Shown here one piece after another: positions 16,681-24,090 of a stretch of 64,000 nucleotides of DNA. Positions within the stretch are counted from its first letter, which is position 1, and every line of letters begins with the position of its first letter. The DNA lies in the NCBI GenBank assembly GCA_035341015.1, contig DAOQUL010000003.1:62001-126000 (forward strand). The letters run 5' to 3'. The notes beneath the pieces are model-generated. The model had not been told where the DNA came from. It saw only the letters and a list, made by a program, of their open reading frames with translations, and made no database searches. Source of the DNA: JAKQIM01 sp029557965. Its GTDB lineage: Bacteria > Chloroflexota > Anaerolineae > Anaerolineales > UBA4823. A program made the translations under genes and the position numbers.

Positions 16681-16757
16681 GGGCGCTTAGCTCAGTCGGT
16701 TAGAGCACTTCCTTTACACGGAAGGGGTCGGGGGTTCGAGTCCCTCAGCGCCCACCA
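16681..16757 (+). tRNA. tRNA-Val (anticodon TAC), CCA encoded
   Basis: A standard 74-nt cloverleaf plus encoded CCA. Acceptor GGGCGCT pairs with AGCGCCC; the D-arm is TAGCTCAGTCGGTTAGAGC; the anticodon stem CTTCC/GGAAG encloses TTTACAC (anticodon TAC); the T-arm is GGGGGTTCGAGTCCCTC. The CCA at 16755-16757 is in the DNA. Confidence 0.96.
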
Positions 16758-16764
16758 TGATTAT

Positions 16765-16800
16765 AAACACCGGCCTCCTACTTGCAGGAGGCCGGTGTTT
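16765..16800 (+). terminator. Intrinsic terminator after tRNA-Val
   Basis: A 15-bp perfect stem (AAACACCGGCCTCCT / AGGAGGCCGGTGTTT) with a 6-nt loop is followed by GCTTTTATCGTTTT. Confidence 0.85.
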
Positions 16801-16892
16801 GCTTTTATCGTTTTCTAATTTACTGGGCCAATCTGCGGCCTGTGGTAAAAAGCCTACTTTTTTAAACCCAATGAAGTTCATTCGGCGATCGC

Positions 16893-17726
16893 TTAGTGAT
16901 CGTCCTTGTACTTTTTCTCCCCGGCTTCGAGGGGGAAGTGGAGGATGTTTTCGGAGGGAGGCAGAACGCAGGTGGCGAAGGTGGTGTAGGCGCAGGGGGG
17001 ATTGAAAGCACGGTTGAAGTCGATCGTCACCAGGTTGCCGTCAAGCTTTTCGGTCACCAGGTAGCGGCCGCCGGCATAGGTGGTTTTGGAGTTGGTTTCG
17101 TCGCGGAAGGCGATGAAGAAGCTGCCATCTCCGGCGTCTTCCACATCCAGGCGGCAATCTTTGCCATTCATCTTGAAGATGAGGTAACCGAGCATCTTGG
17201 TTTCGACGATCTCACCGATGATGTCGCTTTGCTTGACAAATTTGCAGGGGGCATAGCCAAAGTATTTGGCCTGGATGCGGTATTCGGGTTTATAGGGGTA
17301 AAAATTGAGGCCAGAGAAGGCTTTCTGGTCTGGGCTTTCGGCGTCCCACAGGCGGACGAGGGTGGCACTGCCGCGCCTGAGCACAACCATCGTGAAGCGG
17401 CCCAGGCTGATAAAATCGGGCTCCTCTTGTTGGTCGTCACCCAGGGGGCCCAGGGGCAGGGGGCCGCCGTTGCAGGTCATCTCAACCCCTGGGGCAGGCT
17501 CGATCGAAAGCGCATCGTTTTTGAAGTGGAACACACCGGCCTGCTGGGGTGCGCCCGCCGGTAGGACGAAATCGCAGGCGGGATGGCTGCCAAAGGTGTT
17601 GGGCCCGGTTTTGGGCCAATACAAGGCGGCCAGGCACAGCCAGCTTTTCTGCTGCGTGCGCAGGAACTCGGCGCGTTCAGCGCGCCACTTCAGGACTGCG
17701 GATTCAATCTCGTTATTTGAGGCCAT
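16893..17726 (-). CDS. DUF1684 family protein
   Basis: 277 aa from ATG 17726. The family signature is at the C-terminus: IDFNRAFNPPCAYTTFATCVLPP (~236-258). The N-terminal WRAERAEFLRT and W-x-C-x-A-x-L-x-W segments also match DUF1684. No signal peptide. The function of the family is not established. The start is supported by a promoter whose -10 lies only 6 nt before the ATG and by the absence of any ribosome site. Longer readings run into the neighbouring DUF2804 gene. Confidence 0.8.
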   Translation of the reverse strand: MASNNEIESAVLKWRAERAEFLRTQQKSWLCLAALYWPKTGPNTFGSHPACDFVLPAGAPQQAGVFHFKNDALSIEPAPGVEMTCNGGPLPLGPLGDDQQEEPDFISLGRFTMVVLRRGSATLVRLWDAESPDQKAFSGLNFYPYKPEYRIQAKYFGYAPCKFVKQSDIIGEIVETKMLGYLIFKMNGKDCRLDVEDAGDGSFFIAFRDETNSKTTYAGGRYLVTEKLDGNLVTIDFNRAFNPPCAYTTFATCVLPPSENILHFPLEAGEKKYKDDH

Positions 17727-17732
17727 AGTGAT

Positions 17733-17761
17733 AGTATACAATAAAAAGGCGGTTTTACCAA
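17733..17761 (-). promoter_or_regulatory. Promoter placed for a leaderless DUF1684 mRNA
   Basis: On the minus strand, TTGGTA (17761-17756), a 17-nt spacer and TATACT (17738-17733) are followed by six bases and the ATG at 17726. The -35 box overlaps the stop codon of the upstream DUF2804 gene. Confidence 0.6.
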
Positions 17762-18789
17762 GCAGCGTGGTGTTCTTCGGCGAAGCCGACCAGGTCTTGG
17801 ATCTCAATCGTCTCACCGGTGTCCAGCACAGCGCGGCCGGCGTAGCGCCCGAACATCTGGTGGACTTTGGAGTGGATGGGGCCCAGGTCGGTGGCGGCGA
17901 TGCGCTCTTTGAAGGGAGTGAAGGTGAGGTCGAGGCGGCCCTGGTTGTCTTTGAAGCGCCAGGGGCGCATATATTGGCCGGGGGTGTAATCGAAGGGCAC
18001 CAGGTCCAGCTTGTGCAGGGTGCCGTCGATGATGATGGCGTTTTCGGTGGCCTGGCTGAGGTCACCAAAGCCGCAGCCCAGGTTGAGGCCGATGCGGCGG
18101 CCATCGGGCAAGAAGCCTGAGGCAGAAGCCCAGTTCCAGAAGGAGCGGTAATCCCAAACGCCGCGGCCCCAATCCAAAGAGCCCAGGGATTGGGCCGGGT
18201 CGAGCTCCTGGCGCTGGCCGTTGTAGGTGATGTAACCGGATGCGGGCAGGTTGTTGATCTTGCGGTTGTAGTAGAAACGCTTGGGTGGGATGGGAATGAC
18301 GATGGTCATGGATTGGTGCTCAGGGGGGCAGGCCAAGCTGATCTCAGCTTTGACGCCGCGGCCGTTGTGGTAGGCGGGCCAATCTACGAACAGGTGTCTT
18401 TGGCCGGCCTCAGCCACGAAGCGCAGGCTGAGGGCCTTGTTGGCAAAGGAGGTCTCGCCGCTGCGGCTGTCGCGCGGCAGGCGCACACCCAGGCCCAGGG
18501 GGGCGACAATGCCCTCTTCGTGCAGCTCGCCGGTGGCAAAATCGAGATTGTAGACGAAGATGTTGCCGGCGTAGCCCAGGTCGGCGATGGTGGCAGAGAA
18601 GAAGTTGTGGGGGGTGAAGATGGCGTAGTAATCCCAGCGTTTGATGCGGAAGCGCTGAAGGGGGCGCAGGGCATAGAAGCGGGCCTGCTCAAGGTTGCAG
18701 TCGAGCAGGGGCTGGCGAGACCAGCCGACCTGGGCCAGCGTACCTTGAGGGGTCAGGAGGGGGGAGGGGGAAGTGAGTTCGGTTTGCAT
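17755..18789 (-). CDS. DUF2804 family protein
   Basis: 344 aa, close to usual family length. DUF2804 features: an N-terminal PLLTPQGTLAQVGW, RFRIKRWDYYAIFTP (~46-60), and central SLDWGRGVWDYRSFWNWASASG followed by GLNLGCGFGD. No catalytic motif is known to me. TATAAT (18801-18796) lies 6 nt before the ATG with no Shine-Dalgarno, so a leaderless mRNA is likely. Function unknown. Confidence 0.82.
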   Translation of the reverse strand: MQTELTSPSPLLTPQGTLAQVGWSRQPLLDCNLEQARFYALRPLQRFRIKRWDYYAIFTPHNFFSATIADLGYAGNIFVYNLDFATGELHEEGIVAPLGLGVRLPRDSRSGETSFANKALSLRFVAEAGQRHLFVDWPAYHNGRGVKAEISLACPPEHQSMTIVIPIPPKRFYYNRKINNLPASGYITYNGQRQELDPAQSLGSLDWGRGVWDYRSFWNWASASGFLPDGRRIGLNLGCGFGDLSQATENAIIIDGTLHKLDLVPFDYTPGQYMRPWRFKDNQGRLDLTFTPFKERIAATDLGPIHSKVHQMFGRYAGRAVLDTGETIEIQDLVGFAEEHHAAW

Positions 18790-18795
18790 AGTTGG

Positions 18796-18801
18796 ATTAT
18801 A
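18796..18801 (-). promoter_or_regulatory. -10 box, leaderless DUF2804 transcript
   Basis: A perfect TATAAT on the minus strand is separated from the ATG at 18789 by six bases (CCAACT). The -35 is poor. Confidence 0.5.
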
Positions 18802-18877
18802 TAGCGGATCGTTCAGAAGGGGTAGCGGATGGATGACTATTTGGAATTTATCAGGCAGAGGCTATGCTTTTAGTCAC

Positions 18878-18906
18878 TTGACCCATGTGGGGGGGAGGGC
18901 TACAAT
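18878..18906 (+). promoter_or_regulatory. Sigma-70 promoter of the SHMT-GcvT fusion gene
   Basis: TTGACC (18878-18883), an exact 17-nt spacer and TACAAT (18901-18906). Transcription should start near 18913, leaving a ~93-nt leader. Confidence 0.7.
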
Positions 18907-18912
18907 AAAATT

Positions 18913-19005
18913 GAAAATGGGAGGGAAGGCAGATGTCTGCACCCTTCGGTAGTCACTGTTAATAAACTGCCTTCGGGTAGTCAAACCAACCAGAGGAGCT
19001 ATTCA
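18913..19005 (+). promoter_or_regulatory. Structured 5' leader, possible attenuator or riboswitch of unknown class
   Basis: GAAGGCAG (18925-18932) is perfectly complementary to CTGCCTTC (18967-18974). Part of it can instead pair locally (GCAG-ATGT-CTGC, 18929-18940) or with CCTTC at 18943-18947. The motif CTTCGG(G)TAGTCA occurs twice (18944 and 18971). These alternatives are mutually exclusive, as in switch RNAs. I do not recognise a known riboswitch class, and no U-tract terminator is evident. Confidence 0.4.
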
Positions 19006-22000
19006 ATGAGAGACTTTTTGTTTCGCGGTAAATTGGCCGATTTGGATGCGGCTGTGCATGAGTTGACGGAGCTGGAGGCAGAGCGGCAGTACCGCAAGCT
19101 GATCCTGATCCCGAGCGAGAGCCAGGCACCGATGGCGGTGCGTGAAGCGCTGGCCTCAGCTTTTCAGAACATTTACGCCGAAGGGTACCCGCGCGAAGAA
19201 ACGCGCTGGCTGAAAGAATCTGAATCGCTGGATTATGCTGCCCGTTTGGCGCATTACCGGCGCTATGCTGACCGCCGCTATTACAAGGGTGTGGAATATG
19301 CCAATACCGCTGAGGAGATTGCCCGGCGGCGTTGTGCAGAGTTGTTTGCCACCGGCTCGGTGACGGCTGACGACCTGTACGTCAACGTGCAGGCGCTCTC
19401 GGGAGCTCCGGCCAACAACGCGGTTTACCATGCGCTGGTCAAGCCGGGCGAGACGGTGATGGGCCTGGACCTGCTGCATGGTGGTCACCTGACGCACGGT
19501 TCGCCGGTGAACCGCTCGGGGAAGTTCTTCAATGCGGTGCATTACTCGGTTGACCCGGCGACCCAGCAGATCAATTACGACGCGGTGGAAGAATTGGCCC
19601 AGCAGGCCAAGCCCAAGTTCATCATTGCGGGTTATTCTTCGTACCCGTGGGCGGTAGATTGGGAACGCTTCCGCAAGATCGCGAACTCGGTGGGGGCGTA
19701 CCTGTTTGCAGATATTGCGCACGTGGCGGGGTTGGTGGCGGCGGGGGTCTATCCTTCGCCGGTGGGGTATGCCGATATCATCACCTTCACCACCCACAAG
19801 TCGCTGTGCGGGCCGCGCGGGGCGTGTATCCTGACGACGGACGAGCGCCTGGCGCGCGAGATCGACCGGGCGGTATTCCCCGGTGAGCAGGGCGGCCCGC
19901 ATGTGAATGTATTTGCGGCGATGGCGGTGGCCTTTAAGCTGGCGGGCACAAAGCAGTTCCACGAGCTGCAGAAGCAGATCTTGAAGAACTGCCAGGTGCT
20001 GACCGACCAACTGCGCGAGCGGGGTTTTCGCATCCCGTTTGGGGGCACCAATACGCACCTGATGAACCTGGATTGCAGTACGGTGGTGGGCGATGGCGGG
20101 GCCAAGCTGTCGGGCGATATGGCGGCGCGCATCCTGGATATTGCTGGCGTGGTGGTAAACCGCAACACCATCCCCGGTGACACTTCGGCGGCAGACCCGT
20201 CGGGCATCCGCATGGGCACGCCCTGGATCACGCAGCGCGGCTTCGAAGAAGCCGAGGTGAAAGACCTGGCGGACGTGATTGCGGATGTGCTGTTGGCTTG
20301 CAAGCCGCACGGGCGGATCGGTTCTCCAGACCGCCTGCGCCGGGCCAAGGTGGACTTTGACGCGCTGGAAAATGCCAAGCTGCGCGTGCGCGACCTGGCA
20401 GAGAAGGCGGGCGTGGACTTTGAACCGGCCAAGCATGGGTATCCGCACTTCTATTATATTGATCAGAAACCGCACCAGGGCGAATGGAATGTGTTGGACC
20501 TGAGCGGCGACCGGGTGCGGCTGTTCTTGTGCTTTGCGCTGACCAGCGATGTGGAACACCTGCAAGCCGGCAAGAGCCAGCCAACCAGCCTGGTGCTGCC
20601 GAAGGAACGCATTGATGGCACGCTGACCTGCGTGGATGCCTATCATTACCAACTGACGGTGCCTGCCAAGCAGGCGGCGGTCGCAGCGGCCTGGCTGCGC
20701 GGCCTCTCGGATGGGTATGTGGACTTCGACCACGATGTGATGCGCAAGCTGCCGGGTTTGACAGTGGTGGAAGAATCGGATGCCGAGCCTGTGGTGGTGA
20801 CGGATGGCGAGCGGGTTTCGACCTGCAAGCCCTATTTTGTGGGCCTGAAGCAACTGCGGGGCAACCAGGTATGCGGCGAGGCGCTGCCGGAGTTCAAATT
20901 TGAGGAGAAAGAAGGGGCCATTCGCCGCACCCCACTCTACGAGACCCACCGCCGCCTGGGGGCCAAGCTGATCCCCTTTGCGGGTTGGGAAATGCCGGTG
21001 TGGTACAGCTCGGTGGTTGAAGAGCACATGGCGGTGCGCCAGGCTGCCGGCCTGTTCGACGTGGCGCACATGGGTGTGTACCAGGTGGAAGGCCCAGACG
21101 GGGCTTCTTTCTTGGATAGCGTGGTGTCTAACGATGTCAGCTATTTGAACGTGGGCGAATCATGCTACACCCACTTCCTGGATCCGGACGCCAAAGTGAT
21201 CGATGACCTGATCATTTACCGGCGCGGCAAAGAGAAGTTCTTGATCGTGGTGAATGCTTCGAACGATGACAAGGACTGGGCCTGGCTGAACGCGGTGAAA
21301 GAAGGGAAAGTGCTGATCGACCGCCAGTTCCCCTGGAAGAAGGCTTACGGCCGGGATGCCATCTTGCGCAACCTGCGTGACCCCAAAGCGGGGGCAGATA
21401 TGCGGGTGGACCTGGCCCTGCAAGGGCCCAAGGCGCGTGCCATCTTGTTGGCATTGGGCAAGACGGGCAAAACCCCCAGCGATGCCAAGACGCTGACGCG
21501 GGTGCGCCTGCTGAAGCGCACGCAGTTGTGCGAGGCGCGGCTGGGCGATTTTGACCTGGTGATTTCGCGCACTGGCTACACCGGCGAGAAGTTCTCGTAT
21601 GAATTGTTTGTTCACCCCGACCAGGCCGACGCCCTGTTCAACAAGCTATTGGAAGTGGGCCAGCCGTTTGGCATCAAGCCGATTGGCCTGGGGGCGCGCG
21701 ATTCGCTGCGCACCGAAGCCGGGCTGCCGCTGTATGGGCACGAAATGGGCGGCGAGCTGGGCCTGGGCGTGGCAGAGGCCGGGTTCGGCTCATTTGTGAA
21801 GGTCTATAAGCCGTGGTTCATCGGACGGCGGGCGTTCATCGATCGCGAACTCAAGCGCAAGGTCGAGCTGGTGCGCTTCACCTTTGACGATAAGGGTGTG
21901 CGCATGGCCCATCTGGGCGACCCGGTGGTGGATCACCGCGGGCGAGTGGTTGGCAATGTGACGAGCTGCGCCATTGATCAGGAAGGATACCTGACCGGGT

Positions 22001-22164
22001 TGGCGATTGTAGAGATGAAGAGCAGCGAACGCGGAACGGCTCTGCACATTTACCAGGGCGCGCCGAAAGAAGCCGGCAAGCCGTTGGGGGTGCTGCGCAG
22101 TGGCGATCGGGTAATCTTGCCTGGGGCCGTGCACGTGGTTAGGCGCTTCCCGCGCTTCAAATGA
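19006..22164 (+). CDS. Fused serine hydroxymethyltransferase - glycine cleavage T protein
   Basis: 1052 aa. Residues ~20-445 are SHMT: LIPSESQAP, NVQALSGAPAN, FADIAHVAGL, and the PLP-lysine motif FTTHKSLCGPRGA (Lys ~265). Residues ~640-1050 are GcvT/aminomethyltransferase: TPLYETHRRLGAKLIPFAGWEMPVWY, VFDVAHMG-type FDVAHMGVYQV, SRTGYTGEKFSYELF, LRTEAGLPLYGHE. A ~180-residue linker domain (~455-635) matches no family I recognise. The two activities both use tetrahydrofolate C1 units: serine to glycine, and aminomethyl to methylene-THF. GAGGAG lies 7-8 nt before the ATG. The H and P proteins of the system are at 25976-29191. Confidence 0.9.
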   Translation: MRDFLFRGKLADLDAAVHELTELEAERQYRKLILIPSESQAPMAVREALASAFQNIYAEGYPREETRWLKESESLDYAARLAHYRRYADRRYYKGVEYANTAEEIARRRCAELFATGSVTADDLYVNVQALSGAPANNAVYHALVKPGETVMGLDLLHGGHLTHGSPVNRSGKFFNAVHYSVDPATQQINYDAVEELAQQAKPKFIIAGYSSYPWAVDWERFRKIANSVGAYLFADIAHVAGLVAAGVYPSPVGYADIITFTTHKSLCGPRGACILTTDERLAREIDRAVFPGEQGGPHVNVFAAMAVAFKLAGTKQFHELQKQILKNCQVLTDQLRERGFRIPFGGTNTHLMNLDCSTVVGDGGAKLSGDMAARILDIAGVVVNRNTIPGDTSAADPSGIRMGTPWITQRGFEEAEVKDLADVIADVLLACKPHGRIGSPDRLRRAKVDFDALENAKLRVRDLAEKAGVDFEPAKHGYPHFYYIDQKPHQGEWNVLDLSGDRVRLFLCFALTSDVEHLQAGKSQPTSLVLPKERIDGTLTCVDAYHYQLTVPAKQAAVAAAWLRGLSDGYVDFDHDVMRKLPGLTVVEESDAEPVVVTDGERVSTCKPYFVGLKQLRGNQVCGEALPEFKFEEKEGAIRRTPLYETHRRLGAKLIPFAGWEMPVWYSSVVEEHMAVRQAAGLFDVAHMGVYQVEGPDGASFLDSVVSNDVSYLNVGESCYTHFLDPDAKVIDDLIIYRRGKEKFLIVVNASNDDKDWAWLNAVKEGKVLIDRQFPWKKAYGRDAILRNLRDPKAGADMRVDLALQGPKARAILLALGKTGKTPSDAKTLTRVRLLKRTQLCEARLGDFDLVISRTGYTGEKFSYELFVHPDQADALFNKLLEVGQPFGIKPIGLGARDSLRTEAGLPLYGHEMGGELGLGVAEAGFGSFVKVYKPWFIGRRAFIDRELKRKVELVRFTFDDKGVRMAHLGDPVVDHRGRVVGNVTSCAIDQEGYLTGLAIVEMKSSERGTALHIYQGAPKEAGKPLGVLRSGDRVILPGAVHVVRRFPRFK

Positions 22165-22212
22165 TCGGACAATCGTAGATCAAGTTTCATTTAAAAGGAG
22201 AGAAAGGAAAAA

Positions 22213-23448
22213 ATGGAAACTTTGTGGGATCGTCGTTATGCTCAACGCACACAACGGATGGCAAGCTCAGTGATTCGCGAGCTTTTGAAACTGACCGAGC
22301 AGCCTGATATCATTTCGTTTGCGGGCGGGCTGCCATCACCGGATGTGTTTCCGGTGGACGATTTCAAGGCTGCGTGCGACCGGGTGCTGAGCACTTCGGG
22401 CAAACAGGCGCTGCAATACAGCACCACTGAGGGCTACCAGCCGCTGCGCGAGATGATCGCTCGCCACACTGCTCGATATGGCATCAATATTGGCCCAGAT
22501 AATGTACTGATCACTTCGGGTTCTCAGCAGGCCCTGGACCTGATCGGCAAGGTGTTCATCAACCCTGGCGACCATGTGTTGACCGAGGCGCCGACTTACC
22601 TGGGGGCGCTGCAAGCCTGGAATGCTTACGGGGCCGAGTACGTGACGGTGCCGTTGGATGATGATGGTATGGATACCGATGCGCTGGAGATGGTGCTGCG
22701 CACCGGGCCGAAATTCATTTACGCCCTGCCGAATTTCCACAACCCGGCTGGTGTAACGATGAGCCTGGAGCGGCGGCGGCGGCTGATCGAGCTGGCTGAC
22801 CGCTATGGTGTGCCGATCATTGAGGACGACCCGTATGGACAGTTACGTTATGAAGGAGAGCATCTGCCATCGCTGGTGGCCCTCGACAGCCAGTTCCGCG
22901 AGGAAACGGGCGGGAGCTACCGGGGCAATGTGATCTATCTGAGCACTTTCTCGAAGATCCTGGCGCCGGGTTTGCGCCTGGCCTGGGTCATCGCTCCGCA
23001 GGAAGTGATCCGCAAGCTGGTGCAGGCCAAGCAGGGTGCTGACCTGAACACGGCGGTCTTCACGCAGATGGTGGCGCACGAGGTGAGCCGGGGAGGTTTC
23101 TTGGACCGGCACATCTGGCTCATCCGGCGGATATACGGTGAGCGGCGCAACATTATGCTGGAGGCGATGGAGCAGTACTTCCCCTCGCAGGTGAGCTGGA
23201 CCCACCCCAAGGGCGGCTTGTTCTTGTGGGGCACCATGCCCGAAGGCTGGGATTCGGCTGATGTGATGAAGGTGGCGGTGGAGAAGAAGCGGGTGGCATT
23301 TGTGCCGGGAGGTTCGTTCTTCCCATTAGGAGGCGGCAAGAATACGATGCGCCTAAACTTCTCGAATGCTTCGGATGAAAAGATCCGCGAGGGCATCCAA
23401 CGGCTGGGAGAGATCTTGCACGAGCTGGTGGAGACGACCCAGAAGTAA
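22213..23448 (+). CDS. PLP-dependent aminotransferase (class I/II, 2-aminoadipate type)
   Basis: 411 aa. Fold-type I aminotransferase motifs: ISFAGGLPSPDVFP, TSGSQQALDL, ALPNFHNPAGVTMS, and the PLP lysine in STFSKILAPGLRLAW (~236-250). This is the LysN/AAT-like subgroup, active on 2-aminoadipate, branched-chain or aromatic amino acids; the substrate is not resolved. It lies 48 nt after the SHMT-GcvT gene behind AAAGGAGAGAAAGG and is probably co-transcribed. Confidence 0.9.
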   Translation: METLWDRRYAQRTQRMASSVIRELLKLTEQPDIISFAGGLPSPDVFPVDDFKAACDRVLSTSGKQALQYSTTEGYQPLREMIARHTARYGINIGPDNVLITSGSQQALDLIGKVFINPGDHVLTEAPTYLGALQAWNAYGAEYVTVPLDDDGMDTDALEMVLRTGPKFIYALPNFHNPAGVTMSLERRRRLIELADRYGVPIIEDDPYGQLRYEGEHLPSLVALDSQFREETGGSYRGNVIYLSTFSKILAPGLRLAWVIAPQEVIRKLVQAKQGADLNTAVFTQMVAHEVSRGGFLDRHIWLIRRIYGERRNIMLEAMEQYFPSQVSWTHPKGGLFLWGTMPEGWDSADVMKVAVEKKRVAFVPGGSFFPLGGGKNTMRLNFSNASDEKIREGIQRLGEILHELVETTQK

Positions 23449-23459
23449 GCGGTATGTTC

Positions 23460-23501
23460 AGCAATAAAAAAGTGGCGCCGATGCGCCACTTTTTTATTGC
23501 T
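23460..23501. terminator. Bidirectional intrinsic terminator
   Basis: 18-nt perfect arms (AGCAATAAAAAAGTGGCG / CGCCACTTTTTTATTGCT) with a 6-nt loop. A/T tracts flank the GC core on both strands. It lies between the convergent aminotransferase and FKBP genes. Confidence 0.9.
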
Positions 23502-23510
23502 GGAATTCAA

Positions 23511-24077
23511 TTAGGGGCTGGTGATATTCAGCAGTTGGACTTCGAAGGTAAGGGTGGCGTTGGGGGGGATTACGCCGCCAGCGCCAGTTTCGCCGTAGGC
23601 GAGCTCGGGCGGAAGGATGAGCCTGCGGGTGCCGCCAACCTGCATGCCGGCAACGCCCTCGTCCCAACCGTCAATCACGCTGCCAGCCCCCAGGGTGAAC
23701 TCAAATGGGGTAGGGCGCTGGAGGGATGAATCGAACTGGGTGCCATCTTCGAGCCAGCCGGTGTAATGCACGCTGACGGTGTCGCCGGGCTTGGCGGCTG
23801 GGCCTTCGCCAACCACCATATCCTGGTACTGCAAGCCGCTGGCAGTGGTGATCATCTCGCCGGTTGCGACGCTGGCAGTGGGAACGGCATCTTCAGCCTG
23901 GTTGAACAATTGGTCTTTGAAGACCAAGAGTAAAATGGCGGCGAGGATGAGAACGACCAGGCCACCGATGACGAGACGCTGGCGCATCAATTTGGAGGCG
24001 CGGGCGGCGCGGCGCTGTTCGCGCAGCGTGGGTTTGGGAACTTTGCTAGACATGGATTTCAGGTTTTCTTTGGTCAT
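23511..24077 (-). CDS. FKBP-type peptidyl-prolyl isomerase, membrane anchored
   Basis: 188 aa. A basic N-terminus (LREQRRAARASKLMRQR) is followed by one TM (~35-54), then an extracytoplasmic linker and a C-terminal FKBP domain (~95-188): VSVHYTGWLEDGTQFDSS, FTLGAGSVIDGWDEGVAGM, GGTRRLILPPELAYGE. It speeds Xaa-Pro isomerisation in exported proteins. A second Met at 24053 is an alternative start. It lies 13 nt downstream of the TGS/kinase gene. Confidence 0.93.
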   Translation of the reverse strand: MTKENLKSMSSKVPKPTLREQRRAARASKLMRQRLVIGGLVVLILAAILLLVFKDQLFNQAEDAVPTASVATGEMITTASGLQYQDMVVGEGPAAKPGDTVSVHYTGWLEDGTQFDSSLQRPTPFEFTLGAGSVIDGWDEGVAGMQVGGTRRLILPPELAYGETGAGGVIPPNATLTFEVQLLNITSP

Positions 24078-24090
24078 TATGTATACTCCG

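Noticed and set aside
18913..19005. Second glycine riboswitch before the SHMT-GcvT gene
   Set aside because: The conserved CTCTCAGG and GGGGCAA-type core elements seen at 29262-29470 are absent.
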